A stretch of DNA of 64,000 nucleotides from CALJFL01 sp036961205 (lineage in GTDB: Bacteria; Pseudomonadota; Gammaproteobacteria; Pseudomonadales; Halieaceae). The stretch's first letter is position 1, and each line of letters opens with the position of its first letter. Shown piece after piece: positions 1 to 8,192 of the stretch. The notes under the pieces are model-generated. The model did no database searches, was not told the DNA's origin, and saw only the letters and a list, made by a program, of their open reading frames with translations. Position numbers and translations under genes: made by a program. The stretch is taken from the NCBI GenBank assembly GCA_036961205.1, contig JBALVI010000003.1, positions 310,001-374,000 on the forward strand, in the 5' to 3' direction.

Positions 1-1
1 C

Positions 2-859
2 TGTGGCTCCGAAGCACAGAAAGAGCATTTTTTGCCGAAGATCGCCAGCGGTGAGATAAAGACCGCGATGAGTTTCTCTGAACCTGGTGGAGGTACTGAC
101 CTTCTGGGCGGGATGAGAACCACGGCCAAGAAGGTGGACGGCGGCTGGCTGATTAACGGTGAAAAGATATGGAGCACCTGCGCTAATGTCGCCGACTACC
201 TGTTTACCATGGCCAGAAGCAGCACCGACGTAAAGAAACGCGCGGACGGGATCTCCATATTCTTCATACCGGCCAATAGTAAAGGTATCACCATTACTGA
301 GTTACCGAAGCTTGGCATGCGGGCGGTAAGTTCCTGCTCGATTATTTTCGAGGATGTTTTCGTTCCGGACGAATATCTGCTGGGAGAAGAGGGCAATGGC
401 TGGTACCAATCGACCAAAACCTTGAACAATGAAAGGCTGGTAAATGCGGCTACCTGTCTGGGCATGCTGGATGCTGTGCTGGAAGACGCAGTTGAGCATA
501 TGAAATCGCGACATGCCTTCGGCAAGCCCATTGGTCAGTTTCAGGCACTACAGCATTACATTGCTGATATCGCTATGTGGCAAAAGCAAGGGGAGTTACT
601 GTTCCTTCACACTGCCACCTTGCAGGCCAACGACATTGATTCAGCTCTGGAGTCCAACATGGCCAAAGTTTTTTGCTCCGAAGCTGTCGGCAAGGCGGCT
701 GATCTGGGTATACAAATTCTTGGTGGCATGGGGTACTCGGCAGAAACCGATATGCAGCGTTACTGGCGAGACTCGCGGCTTCTGCGCATTGGCCCTGTCA
801 GCAACGAAATGGCCAGAAATATGATTGCGGAGAGTTTTGGTCTTCCGCGCTCGTTTTAA
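2..859 (+). CDS. Acyl-CoA dehydrogenase, 5' end outside window
   Basis: FAD-dependent alpha,beta-dehydrogenation of an acyl-CoA thioester (fatty acid or related catabolism, cytoplasm). The reading frame is open from base 2, so the N-terminal domain lies upstream; 285 residues are visible. The family signature MSFSEPGGGTDL comes early. The C-terminal helical domain contains GGMGYSAETDMQRYWRDSR, typical of the dimer/FAD contact region. Where many family members have the catalytic Glu in IYEGTxEI, this protein reads RIGPVSNEM, so the base must lie elsewhere, as in isovaleryl-CoA dehydrogenase, or the enzyme is of a divergent subclass. The next gene encodes a SnoaL-like protein on the same strand, 41 bp away. 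The substrate cannot be told from sequence. Confidence 0.9.
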   Translation, partial: CGSEAQKEHFLPKIASGEIKTAMSFSEPGGGTDLLGGMRTTAKKVDGGWLINGEKIWSTCANVADYLFTMARSSTDVKKRADGISIFFIPANSKGITITELPKLGMRAVSSCSIIFEDVFVPDEYLLGEEGNGWYQSTKTLNNERLVNAATCLGMLDAVLEDAVEHMKSRHAFGKPIGQFQALQHYIADIAMWQKQGELLFLHTATLQANDIDSALESNMAKVFCSEAVGKAADLGIQILGGMGYSAETDMQRYWRDSRLLRIGPVSNEMARNMIAESFGLPRSF

Positions 860-900
860 ATCGAAGAAAGCGTTAATCGCTATGCTAATAGGCCCCGAAC

Positions 901-1305
901 ATGCAGAAATCTAATAAGGAGCGGGTGCGCACATTTTTCGCGGCCGCGGCGGCTAACGACAGCGAAACAATGCTCGCCGTATTACACCCCGATCTGAAGA
1001 TTGTAGAGGCGGAGTCGTTGCCTTTTGGCGGTGTTACAGAAGGCCGGGAGAATTTTCAGGCATTTACCAGAAAAGTCTTCACTACCTGGAATAACACCAG
1101 CATCACTAGCGAAGACTTGATTGAAGACGGCAACCGGGTGGTGGTTCTGGCCACTATGTCAGCAGAGAGTAAAACCTCGGGCACCCGCTTTACTATGCAG
1201 ATTGCCGAAATATGGACATTTGATGGCGATGGCATGGCCACAGAGATCCAACCATTTTATTTTGATACAAAACGGTTGGTGGACCTTTTTAATGGGGATG
1301 CCTAG
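901..1305 (+). CDS. SnoaL-like / NTF2-fold protein
   Basis: A 134-residue protein with the plan of the NTF2-like/SnoaL superfamily: an N-terminal helix (KERVRTFFAAAAANDSETM), a LHPDLKIVEA segment, and alternating strands ending in EIWTFDGDGMATEIQPFYFD. Members are small cone-shaped proteins acting as isomerases, hydrolases or ligand binders, and the fold alone does not fix a reaction. It has no signal peptide, so it is probably cytoplasmic. It follows the acyl-CoA dehydrogenase on the same strand and may be co-transcribed. The ATG at 901 is the obvious start. The specific function is unknown. Confidence 0.7.
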   Translation: MQKSNKERVRTFFAAAAANDSETMLAVLHPDLKIVEAESLPFGGVTEGRENFQAFTRKVFTTWNNTSITSEDLIEDGNRVVVLATMSAESKTSGTRFTMQIAEIWTFDGDGMATEIQPFYFDTKRLVDLFNGDA

Positions 1306-1388
1306 CCTCAACTAGATGGCTGTCTGGACGCGTAATGGCCGTAAATTACAGATATTTAAAGTAGATCAAATTTACCCGTCGGGATGGC

Positions 1389-1417
1389 TTGCAGCCGGCG
1401 CCAGATTTCGACACAAT
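1389..1417 (+). promoter_or_regulatory. Candidate sigma70 promoter of the 4.5S RNA gene
   Basis: TTGCAG (1389-1394) and CACAAT (1412-1417) are separated by 17 bp and lie about 40 bp upstream of the SRP RNA stem. The position fits a stable-RNA promoter giving a short 5' leader that is processed off. The hexamers are imperfect, so this is a candidate only. Confidence 0.4.
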
Positions 1418-1456
1418 ACGCGCCCTCTGCGCAGCTCGTGCGCCGCTATGGTGGTC

Positions 1457-1562
1457 CGGGCGGTCCCTCCGCAACGATAGATAGTGAATTCCGCCAGGCC
1501 TGGAAGGGAGCAACGGTAATTATCGACTCGTGTGCCGGGGTGTGGCTGTTCGGGCCGCCTCC
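1457..1562 (+). ncRNA. ffs: 4.5S RNA (signal recognition particle RNA, small bacterial type)
   Basis: The RNA component of the signal recognition particle, binding Ffh for co-translational membrane targeting. The conserved apical core is visible: CCAGGCCTGGAAGGGAGCAA around 1494-1513, followed by TGTGCCGGGGTGTGGCTG at 1531-1548, closely matching pseudomonad 4.5S RNA. The closing helix pairs GGCGGTCC (1459-1466) with GGGCCGCC (1552-1559). Its place just upstream of dnaX is the usual gammaproteobacterial arrangement. Exact mature ends are estimated from the helix. An open frame of about 60 codons across this region is not considered real. Confidence 0.93.
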
Positions 1563-1647
1563 ATTTTCATACCAGTAAGCTTTAGGTGCATCCTGTGCTG
1601 GTGTATCCTAGCCCATTGAATTTAATCCAGTCAGGGTACAGCCAAGA

Positions 1648-3459
1648 ATGTCCTATCAGGTACTAGCCCGTAAGTGGCGACCCAAGAGCTTTCGCGAGAT
1701 GGTCGGCCAGGAACATGTACTGCAAGCCCTGATAAACGCGCTGGATCACGACCGACTGCACCATGCCTACCTCTTTACAGGTACCCGTGGAGTGGGTAAA
1801 ACCACTATTGCTCGAATTTTAGCCAAATGCCTGAACTGTGAAGCGGGCGTTAGCTCGGAGCCCTGCGGAGTATGCGGCTCCTGCATCGAGGTCGCTGAAG
1901 GGCGCTGTATCGACTTACTGGAAGTTGATGCCGCTTCCCAGACCAAGGTAGAGCAAACCCGAGAATTATTAGATAACGTACAATATTTGCCCACCCGAGG
2001 GCGCTACAAGGTGTACCTGATCGACGAGGTGCATATGCTTTCTGGGCACAGCTTCAACGCCTTGCTGAAAACGCTCGAAGAACCACCACCGCACGTCAAG
2101 TTTTTGCTGGCCACCACCGATCCGCAAAAACTGCCGGCGACCGTATTGTCGCGCTGCCTGCAGTTCAACCTGAAAAATATGCCACCCGAGCAAATCGCCG
2201 GCCATCTGGGTTTTGTGCTTGGAGAGGAGATGATCAAGTACGAAGATCCTGCGCTCTGGCTGCTTGGTAGGGCCGCTGCGGGCAGTATGCGCGACGCATT
2301 GAGCCTCACCGATCAGGCAATTGCCTTCGGATCAGGTGCAATCAGTGAAGCCGATGTACGCAGCATGCTGGGCACCGTGGATTTGGGCTTCGTTTATCAG
2401 TTATTGGAAGCGGTGGCGACCGGAGAGCCCAAGGCGGCTCTCGATGTGGCTGCTCGAATGGCAGAACATGCGCCCGATTTTGAGGGTAGCCTGGATGAGG
2501 TAATTTCGCTGCTGCATCGGGTGGCTGTGGCTCAGGCAGTGCCGTCCGCGATAGACAATAGCTGGGGAGACGCGGATCGAGTAGAAGCTATTTCGCGGTC
2601 CTTCACCGCCGAAGACACTCAACTGTTCTATCAGACTGCGATCAACGGTAAGCGAGACTTGGCGCTCGCCGCTGACCCCCGCAGCGGTTTCGAGATGGTT
2701 TTGTTGCGAATGATCGCGTTTAGGCCGGTGGCAGTGCTGGATTCAGCCTTGAAACCCGAAGATCTTGTACAGGGTGAGCAAGCAGCAGCCCCAATCAGTG
2801 CCGCCGAGGTCGGTGCCCCTGTAAAAAAGTCACCTGAGGCGCTGCCTGTTGCAGCGCCTATAGCTGCCGCTGCAATAGAGGCGGTGCCAGTAGTGTTGGA
2901 AACCAAACCAGAAGCAGAGCCGGAACGAGCTCCGCAGTCTGAATTAAAACCACGGCCGGAGTCAGCACCTGTAATCGAGCAAGAAGCACAAGCCGTGGCT
3001 GTGGAGGTCGCCAAGGCCCCAATCTCGCAGGAGGCAGTTAGCCCAACAGAGACCACACCGGCTGCCAGTTCACTGTCGCCGGACAACTGGGCCGACACCA
3101 TGGATGCACTGGGCCTTATAGGTAGTGTCGCCAATGTCGCCTCGAACTGTGAGTTACGCTCGGCTAGCGGGGGCAGCTACGAATTTATTCTCGATGAGAC
3201 CAATGCAGCCCTATTTAATCAGGGGCATGTCGAAAAAATTCGTCTGGCCCTGGAAAATTACTGTGACGCCCCGATAACGATTACCATCACCACCGGCGCC
3301 GTAGCCATTGAGACGCCGGCGCTGAAGAAGGCGCGGCTGGCTCTGGAGCGACAGCAGCAGGCGGTGGACGACATCGAATGCGATAAGGTGTTGCAGGGTT
3401 TGATTGAGCGCTTCGACGGTGAACTGGATCGCGCGTCGATTGTGCCACTGGATAATTGA
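1648..3459 (+). CDS. dnaX: DNA polymerase III subunits tau and gamma
   Basis: Clamp-loader ATPase that opens and loads the beta clamp; tau also links polymerase cores and contacts DnaB. The protein is 603 residues. The AAA+ domain has Walker A GTRGVGKT (45-52), zinc-binding cysteines C64, C73, C76 and C79, and Walker B LIDEVHML near residue 125. A Pro/Ala/Glu-rich linker runs from about 385 to 475 before the C-terminal tau domain. Codons 392-394 (GTA AAA AAG) contain an A AAA AAG slippery heptamer, with a stop two codons into the -1 frame and a hairpin behind it, so a gamma form of about 396 residues is expected (see the separate site entry). It is followed closely by ybaB and recR. Confidence 0.97.
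   Translation: MSYQVLARKWRPKSFREMVGQEHVLQALINALDHDRLHHAYLFTGTRGVGKTTIARILAKCLNCEAGVSSEPCGVCGSCIEVAEGRCIDLLEVDAASQTKVEQTRELLDNVQYLPTRGRYKVYLIDEVHMLSGHSFNALLKTLEEPPPHVKFLLATTDPQKLPATVLSRCLQFNLKNMPPEQIAGHLGFVLGEEMIKYEDPALWLLGRAAAGSMRDALSLTDQAIAFGSGAISEADVRSMLGTVDLGFVYQLLEAVATGEPKAALDVAARMAEHAPDFEGSLDEVISLLHRVAVAQAVPSAIDNSWGDADRVEAISRSFTAEDTQLFYQTAINGKRDLALAADPRSGFEMVLLRMIAFRPVAVLDSALKPEDLVQGEQAAAPISAAEVGAPVKKSPEALPVAAPIAAAAIEAVPVVLETKPEAEPERAPQSELKPRPESAPVIEQEAQAVAVEVAKAPISQEAVSPTETTPAASSLSPDNWADTMDALGLIGSVANVASNCELRSASGGSYEFILDETNAALFNQGHVEKIRLALENYCDAPITITITTGAVAIETPALKKARLALERQQQAVDDIECDKVLQGLIERFDGELDRASIVPLDN
2806..2859 (+). promoter_or_regulatory. Programmed -1 ribosomal frameshift cassette in dnaX
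   Basis: Slippery heptamer A AAA AAG at 2823-2829 in the correct frame (GTA AAA AAG). After a -1 slip the ribosome reads GTC ACC TGA (stop at 2835-2837). Seven nucleotides after the heptamer begins a perfect 9-bp stem, AGGCGCTGC (2837-2845) with GCAGCGCCT (2851-2859), closed by a 5-nt loop. A Shine-Dalgarno-like GAGGT sits at 2806-2810, about 12 nt upstream. These are the three elements known for E. coli dnaX; here the products would be tau (603 aa) and gamma (about 396 aa). Confidence 0.85.
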
Positions 3460-3468
3460 GGTAACACC

Positions 3469-3792
3469 ATGAAAGGAAATATCAGCGACCTGATGCAGCA
3501 GGCACAACAGATGCAGGCTGACATGCAAAAAGCCCAGGAAGAATTGGCGTCAGCCGAAGTCGAAGGTCAGGCGGCGGCGGGTTTGGTAACGGTCATCATG
3601 ACCGGTCGGCATGACATCAAGCGAGTCTCTATCGACGACTCAGTGTTAAGCGAAGACAAAGAGGTGCTTGAAGACCTGTTGGCCGCAGCAGTGAATGATG
3701 CTGTGCGCAAAGTGGAGGCCAGCAACAAAGATGCTATGTCTGGCTTGGCCTCCGGTCTGAATCTTCCCGCTGGCTTTAAACTGCCGTTTTGA
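3469..3792 (+). CDS. ybaB: YbaB/EbfC nucleoid-associated protein
   Basis: Small homodimeric DNA-binding protein of the YbaB/EbfC family (107 residues, the usual family length). It begins with the Met/Gln-rich helix MKGNISDLMQQAQQMQADM, continues with the conserved GLVTVIMTGRHDIKRVSID strand region, and ends in the helix LEDLLAAAVNDAVRKVE. Family members bind DNA as dimers with projecting helices and are usually co-transcribed with dnaX and recR, as here: 9 bp after dnaX and 17 bp before recR. Confidence 0.95.
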   Translation: MKGNISDLMQQAQQMQADMQKAQEELASAEVEGQAAAGLVTVIMTGRHDIKRVSIDDSVLSEDKEVLEDLLAAAVNDAVRKVEASNKDAMSGLASGLNLPAGFKLPF

Positions 3793-3809
3793 AAGTTTAA
3801 GGCCTGCCA

Positions 3810-4415
3810 ATGAAATTCAGCCCCTCTTTGGAAAACCTGATGGACGCACTACGGTGCCTGCCTGGAGTCGGCCCAAAGTCAGCCCAGCGAATGACCCTAC
3901 ATTTGTTAGAGCGAGATCGCGACGGCGCCAGCGAACTGGCACAGGCACTCCAGGTCGCGGTCGAACGCATTGATCACTGTGTCAGGTGCAGAAATTTCAC
4001 CGAGTTGGAAGTCTGCGAGGTTTGTGCAGATCTGCGCCGAGACCAGAAAACCATTTGCGTGGTGGAAACTCCCGCAGATGTATTGGCCATAGAACAAAGC
4101 GGCAGCTACCGTGGAGTCTACTTTGTGCTAATGGGACATCTATCGCCTATCGATGGCATTGGTCCCGAAGAAATTGGCCTGGACAAATTTCAGTCGAGGG
4201 TAATTGCCGACGAGATTGAAGAGGTGATTCTGGCGACCAACCCCACGGTAGAGGGCGAGGCCACCGCCTATTACTTGACCGAACAACTCAGTCGCCACGG
4301 CATAAAAATGTCACGAATAGCCCACGGAGTGCCACTGGGTGGTGAGCTTGAGTACGTGGATGGCACTACCTTGGCCCATGCATTGACCGGACGTAGACCT
4401 ATGGAGCGAGATTAA
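3810..4415 (+). CDS. recR: Recombination mediator RecR
   Basis: Part of the RecFOR system that loads RecA on SSB-coated single-stranded gaps. The protein is 201 residues, the full family length. An N-terminal helix-hairpin-helix region (LRCLPGVGPKSAQRM) is followed by a Cys4 zinc finger (C57, C60, C69, C72) and a Toprim domain starting at ICVVETPADVLAIE and containing GHLSPIDGIGPEEIG. The stop codon directly abuts the rnd start codon (4415/4416), indicating translational coupling. Confidence 0.97.
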   Translation: MKFSPSLENLMDALRCLPGVGPKSAQRMTLHLLERDRDGASELAQALQVAVERIDHCVRCRNFTELEVCEVCADLRRDQKTICVVETPADVLAIEQSGSYRGVYFVLMGHLSPIDGIGPEEIGLDKFQSRVIADEIEEVILATNPTVEGEATAYYLTEQLSRHGIKMSRIAHGVPLGGELEYVDGTTLAHALTGRRPMERD

Positions 4416-5528
4416 ATGGAATGGCAGCTGATTGAGTCAGACCAGGATCTGGCTCGTGTTATCACCGAGGCGGGGCAGGTTGACAGCGTGATGGTCGATA
4501 CGGAGTTCATGCGCCGCAACACATTTTTCCCGCAGGTGGCGTTGGTTCAACTTTCTTTCGGTGAAACTGCCTGGCTAATTGATCCACTACTTATCAACGA
4601 TCCCGCCCCACTGGCAGACCTACTGACAGATCCGTCTGTGATCAAGGTCTTGCATTCAGTCAGTGAAGATCTGGAAGTCTTTCAGCGCTGGTTAGGTGTT
4701 ATGCCGGCGCCGTTGTTTGATACGCAGCGGGCCGCGGCAATGCTCGATATGGGCTTTGGTCTTGGTTATGGCGCACTGGTCAACACGGTGTGTGAAGTGG
4801 AACTGGAAAAGGGGGAGACACGCTCCGATTGGTTACAGCGACCCTTGCGTGAGGCGCAGTGCCACTATGCTGCCCAGGATGTGACTTATTTGCACACGGT
4901 CTATCAGGAGTTGGCGCAGCGCTGCCGAGAACACGACAAGTTCGACTGGGTGCTCGCCGATGGCGAGGATGCGGTCGCCGGGCTGGCTTCCAATGACCAC
5001 GGCTATTTCAAACGAATTAAATCTGCCTGGAAGTTGAATGGCCAGCAGTTGGCCAGATTAATCGCCGTTTGCGAGTGGCGAGAAGAGACTGCCCGCAGTC
5101 GTGACAAGCCCCGAAGCTGGATTATCGACGATAAAGCCTGTTTGCAGCTAGCCCAATTCGCGCCGGAAACACTCGCCGATTTGCAGTCACAAGGTGAGTT
5201 ACCCTCGGCGGTGATCAGGCGCTATGGCGAGACTCTGCTTGACATACTGGCCCAGCAATCAGAGCTCGCTGAGGATTTATTGCCTGCGCGCCTGCCGGAG
5301 CCGATGTCCGCCACTCAGCGCAACCGTGTCAAATTGCTGAAAAAGAAGGTCGAGCAAATCGCCATCGAACTGACGACAGTGCCGCAAATCCTGATGGCAG
5401 CGAAAGACTATGAGGCGCTGTTACGTGAGGCTGAGGGCATGCTCATTGATCCGCCCCGACATTGGCAGGGCTGGCGCAAAAATCTGGTAGTCGATCCGTT
5501 GCGCGAGTATTTGGTGGACGTAAACTGA
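4416..5528 (+). CDS. rnd: Ribonuclease D
   Basis: 3'-to-5' exoribonuclease acting on tRNA and other stable RNA precursors. The 370-residue protein carries the DEDDy exonuclease motifs: VDTEF (D28, E30), HSVSEDLEVF (D85), and YAAQDVTYLH with Y151 and D155. An HRDC domain follows (ARLIAVCEWREETARSRDKPRSWI region, about residues 210-290). The gene starts one base after recR stops, and its TGA overlaps the ATG of ycgL. Confidence 0.95.
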   Translation: MEWQLIESDQDLARVITEAGQVDSVMVDTEFMRRNTFFPQVALVQLSFGETAWLIDPLLINDPAPLADLLTDPSVIKVLHSVSEDLEVFQRWLGVMPAPLFDTQRAAAMLDMGFGLGYGALVNTVCEVELEKGETRSDWLQRPLREAQCHYAAQDVTYLHTVYQELAQRCREHDKFDWVLADGEDAVAGLASNDHGYFKRIKSAWKLNGQQLARLIAVCEWREETARSRDKPRSWIIDDKACLQLAQFAPETLADLQSQGELPSAVIRRYGETLLDILAQQSELAEDLLPARLPEPMSATQRNRVKLLKKKVEQIAIELTTVPQILMAAKDYEALLREAEGMLIDPPRHWQGWRKNLVVDPLREYLVDVN

Positions 5529-5800
5529 TGAAAATAATATGCCAGATTTTCAAGAGCCCTCGCAAACCGGAGACGTACCTGTATGTTGATAAGGGGCAGG
5601 GCGTAGAAGCGGTGCCGGAGCTGCTGCTAAAGCAGTTTGGTGAGCTTGAGGAGGTGATGACTCTGCTGCTCTCACCGAAGCAAAAGTTGGCCAGAGTCTC
5701 GGTCCAGGATGTTATGGATGGCATTCGCGAACACGGTTTTTTCCTGCAAATGCCACCGGGAGAAAAAGATCGTGTGTGGCAGCGGTCTGGCGATGAATAA
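5528..5800 (+). CDS. ycgL: YcgL domain protein
   Basis: A 90-residue protein of the YcgL family, small conserved gammaproteobacterial proteins of uncertain role. The ATG at 5528 is chosen because it overlaps the rnd stop (TGATG) and gives the family N-terminus MKIICQIFKSPRKPETYLYVD; a longer frame from 5462 would lie inside rnd. The rest matches family layout, with PELLLKQFGELEEVM and the C-terminal GFFLQMPPGEKD. It lies between rnd and ycgN and overlaps the latter by 8 bp. Confidence 0.9.
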   Translation: MKIICQIFKSPRKPETYLYVDKGQGVEAVPELLLKQFGELEEVMTLLLSPKQKLARVSVQDVMDGIREHGFFLQMPPGEKDRVWQRSGDE

Positions 5801-6230
5801 TTGGTTTAATGAGCTGTCGTTGGAACAGCTGAATCCGCAGCAGTGGGAGTCCTTGTGCGACGGTTGCGCCAAATGCTGCCTCCATAAACTCGAAGACGCG
5901 GACACCGGTGAGGTGCATTATACGAAAGTTCGCTGTCGCTATCTCGATGAGGATACTTGTCGCTGCAGTGATTATTCGCGCCGTTCTATAATGGTGCCGA
6001 ATTGCATAGCACTGAGCCCTGAAAATACCCGGGAGTTTGACTGGCTACCGGACACTTGCGCCTATCGCTTGCGGTCGCAAGGCGAGCCTTTGCCCGAATG
6101 GCATCCTTTGGTTAGCGGCAATAATGATACGGTTCACCGAGCTGGCGTATCGATCAGGGGGCGGGCTATTTCAGATGAGTATGTTCACCCCGATGGCTAT
6201 GATGAGCACATAATCACTTGGGTGGAATAG
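5793..6230 (+). CDS. ycgN: YcgN family cysteine-cluster protein
   Basis: 145-residue member of the YcgN/YkgJ cysteine-cluster proteins, suggested to bind zinc or an Fe-S cluster. Cysteines appear in CDGCAKCCLHKLED, VRCRYLDEDTCRCSDY, PNCIAL and DTCAYRL. The start at 5793 (MNNWFNELSLEQLN) overlaps the end of ycgL and matches family length; an upstream in-frame start at 5709 would overlap most of ycgL. The biochemical role is unknown, but the rnd-ycgL-ycgN order hints at a link to RNA metabolism or septation (inference). Confidence 0.9.
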   Translation: MNNWFNELSLEQLNPQQWESLCDGCAKCCLHKLEDADTGEVHYTKVRCRYLDEDTCRCSDYSRRSIMVPNCIALSPENTREFDWLPDTCAYRLRSQGEPLPEWHPLVSGNNDTVHRAGVSIRGRAISDEYVHPDGYDEHIITWVE

Positions 6231-6240
6231 GAGAAAGCTA

Positions 6241-6621
6241 ATGCTGGATGAAAGTTCATATTTGACCGCGATGTACCTGTATTGCGGCGCAGCATGCTTG
6301 GCGATCCTGTGCCTGTTGTGGTGGCTCAGGCGCAGTTGGAGTCCGACCTGGTTGGCCTTTGGCGCGCTGCTTGCTGCCGCGCTGTTGCTAACACCTGCCT
6401 TTCCTCAGGAAGGAGTATCCACTCTTGCTCCGGCATTGATTGTTGCCGCATTTCAGTTTTTAACCTATGACCTGGAGGCGGCAGAGCACGCTTTGCGGCC
6501 GCTTATTTTTATGCTGGGCTTGGCCGTTGTTGTCACCTTACTGCTTCGTTTTACGGTATTTCGCTCGCGGGGCTCAAACCAGCCTGTAAGCCCCGTTACC
6601 GGCAAATCTGACACTCGCTGA
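6241..6621 (+). CDS. Small integral membrane protein, unknown
   Basis: 126 residues with three or four hydrophobic segments (about 11-27, 34-51, 57-75 and 82-105) and little else. No family is recognised. The short polar C-terminal tail (SRGSNQPVSPVTGKSDTR) ends one base before the start of the VWA gene, so the two are almost certainly co-expressed. It starts 10 bp after ycgN. It may be a membrane partner of the following VWA protein, but that is guesswork from position. Confidence 0.65.
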   Translation: MLDESSYLTAMYLYCGAACLAILCLLWWLRRSWSPTWLAFGALLAAALLLTPAFPQEGVSTLAPALIVAAFQFLTYDLEAAEHALRPLIFMLGLAVVVTLLLRFTVFRSRGSNQPVSPVTGKSDTR

Positions 6622-6622
6622 G

Positions 6623-8128
6623 ATGTATCGCTCTCGTTGGTCAGACGTTCTTAAATGGGTGGCTTCCGCGTTGTGCCTGCTATTGGCTGTGCCGGCATTT
6701 TCTGAAGGTACACGCACTCCTGATCTCCGACTGCTTATTGATATATCCGAGACAGCACTGGGTGCGGAGCAGGATTTACAATTGGGACAGTCACTGGCGG
6801 CGTTCGTAAGGCTACTGCCTGAGGGCTCCCAGGTAGGAATTTGGACATTCGACGAGACCGTCGAGCAGTTGGCACCGGTTAAACCTATAGACGATAGTTG
6901 GAGAGAGGCTGCGGCCCGCGCTCTACTCAGGGTCAAGAGTCGTGGTAGTGGTAGTGGCAGTGATATCCCGGCGGCCCTGGCAGCAGCCAGCGCGAACCTG
7001 CCGGCGCCCGACGCTAATTATGACACCAGCATTTTATTGCTAACCAGCGGTCGGCTGGATGTGTCTTCCTCGCCTATGACCAACGCTAATGCCGCGCGCC
7101 AGCTGATCCAGAAGCGGGCCCCGGCGCTCGCCTCACAAGGCATTCCTGTGCACACTATTGCTGTTTCGAAAGATGCCGACAGGCTCTTTCTCGCCAATCT
7201 GGCCCGGCTCACTGGTGGTCTGGCCGTGCGCGCTCGGTCGTCCGGGGAACTTGCTCGCTCACTGTTACGATTGCTGCAGACAATATCGCCTGTTTCCACT
7301 TTGCCTGTCGCCAAAAGCCGCTTCACTGTAGATGAAAGTGTTGACGCCTTTACCCTGCTGTTAACTGGTGACGGTACGCTCAATGATATCACTCTCTATT
7401 CGCCAGGCGGTGATAGAGCCACCCGGGAGCAGAGCCTGCCCGGCATGCGCTGGTTCGGCAACGACCTGTTCACGTTGATTACTGTCAGTAAGCCCCAGGT
7501 AGGTAAATGGAAGTTTAAGGCACCTGATGACGCCCAGGCCCAGGTTCGTGTTCAGTCCTCATTACAGTTGCAAATTGACCCATCCCTGGGAGTTATGCCC
7601 GTTGGTGTTTCAACAGAGCTGACCTTACAACTCGTGCTCGCAGGCAAAAAACTGGATTCGGCAGCCCTGTACTCACAATTTGAAGTATCACTGGCGGTTG
7701 TTAATCCCTCTGGTGTTATAGAGTCTCTGCCTGCTGATCTGGTTCCGGTCAGCGTATCTGAAACGGGCTATGTGCTGTCCCTGCCGCCCTTTAAAGAGGC
7801 CGGTAGTCATGTGGTTAAGATCGGCTTGCGTGGGGAGGGTCTGCAGCGCGAATTACCGGTGTATGTAGAGGCAGTCGCTGCCAATCCGCGTGAGGTAATC
7901 TCCACCCGGGTGGAAGATGTCCCCGAGGAGGACTTGAAAATTCCGGCAATTCGATTTGCCGTGTTAGCAGTGGTCGCTATGGCGGTTCTGCTGGCGGTTC
8001 TGCGTAGGCGTAGACAGCGTAAACTCGCTATTTGGCAACAACGATTCAGTGATCCAGAAGGCAAGGGACAGAGCGGGCTGTTTCCGGGCATTCGCGCTGA
8101 GGGCGAAAGGGATAACAAGCGTTCTTGA
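6623..8128 (+). CDS. Membrane-anchored VWA domain protein
   Basis: 501 residues. An N-terminal signal or anchor segment (WVASALCLLLAVPAFSEG, about 11-28) precedes a von Willebrand A domain (about 35-215), and a C-terminal membrane helix (IRFAVLAVVAMAVLLAVL) is followed by a basic tail (RRRRQRK). The domain therefore faces the periplasm. The metal site is degenerate: DISET in place of DxSxS near the start, and LLTSGR where VWA domains usually have TDG. The middle part (215-430) looks like beta-sandwich material. The gene sits between a small membrane protein and a MoxR ATPase, an arrangement seen in MoxR-VWA chaperone modules. No substrate is known. Confidence 0.8.
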   Translation: MYRSRWSDVLKWVASALCLLLAVPAFSEGTRTPDLRLLIDISETALGAEQDLQLGQSLAAFVRLLPEGSQVGIWTFDETVEQLAPVKPIDDSWREAAARALLRVKSRGSGSGSDIPAALAAASANLPAPDANYDTSILLLTSGRLDVSSSPMTNANAARQLIQKRAPALASQGIPVHTIAVSKDADRLFLANLARLTGGLAVRARSSGELARSLLRLLQTISPVSTLPVAKSRFTVDESVDAFTLLLTGDGTLNDITLYSPGGDRATREQSLPGMRWFGNDLFTLITVSKPQVGKWKFKAPDDAQAQVRVQSSLQLQIDPSLGVMPVGVSTELTLQLVLAGKKLDSAALYSQFEVSLAVVNPSGVIESLPADLVPVSVSETGYVLSLPPFKEAGSHVVKIGLRGEGLQRELPVYVEAVAANPREVISTRVEDVPEEDLKIPAIRFAVLAVVAMAVLLAVLRRRRQRKLAIWQQRFSDPEGKGQSGLFPGIRAEGERDNKRS

Positions 8129-8192
8129 TTCAACCCCCGTCAATCGGTACTCTTGTCCGCCTTTGTATAAACCACGAGTGACTTTTCAGCTT

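Noticed and set aside
1384..1578. Open frame of 64 codons upstream of dnaX
   Set aside because: It runs through the conserved 4.5S RNA core; the RNA explains the conservation.
2631..3134. Long frame on the minus strand inside dnaX (167 codons)
   Set aside because: It is the antisense of the Ala/Pro/Glu-rich linker; its Ser/Thr/Ala-rich composition is a by-product of codon bias.
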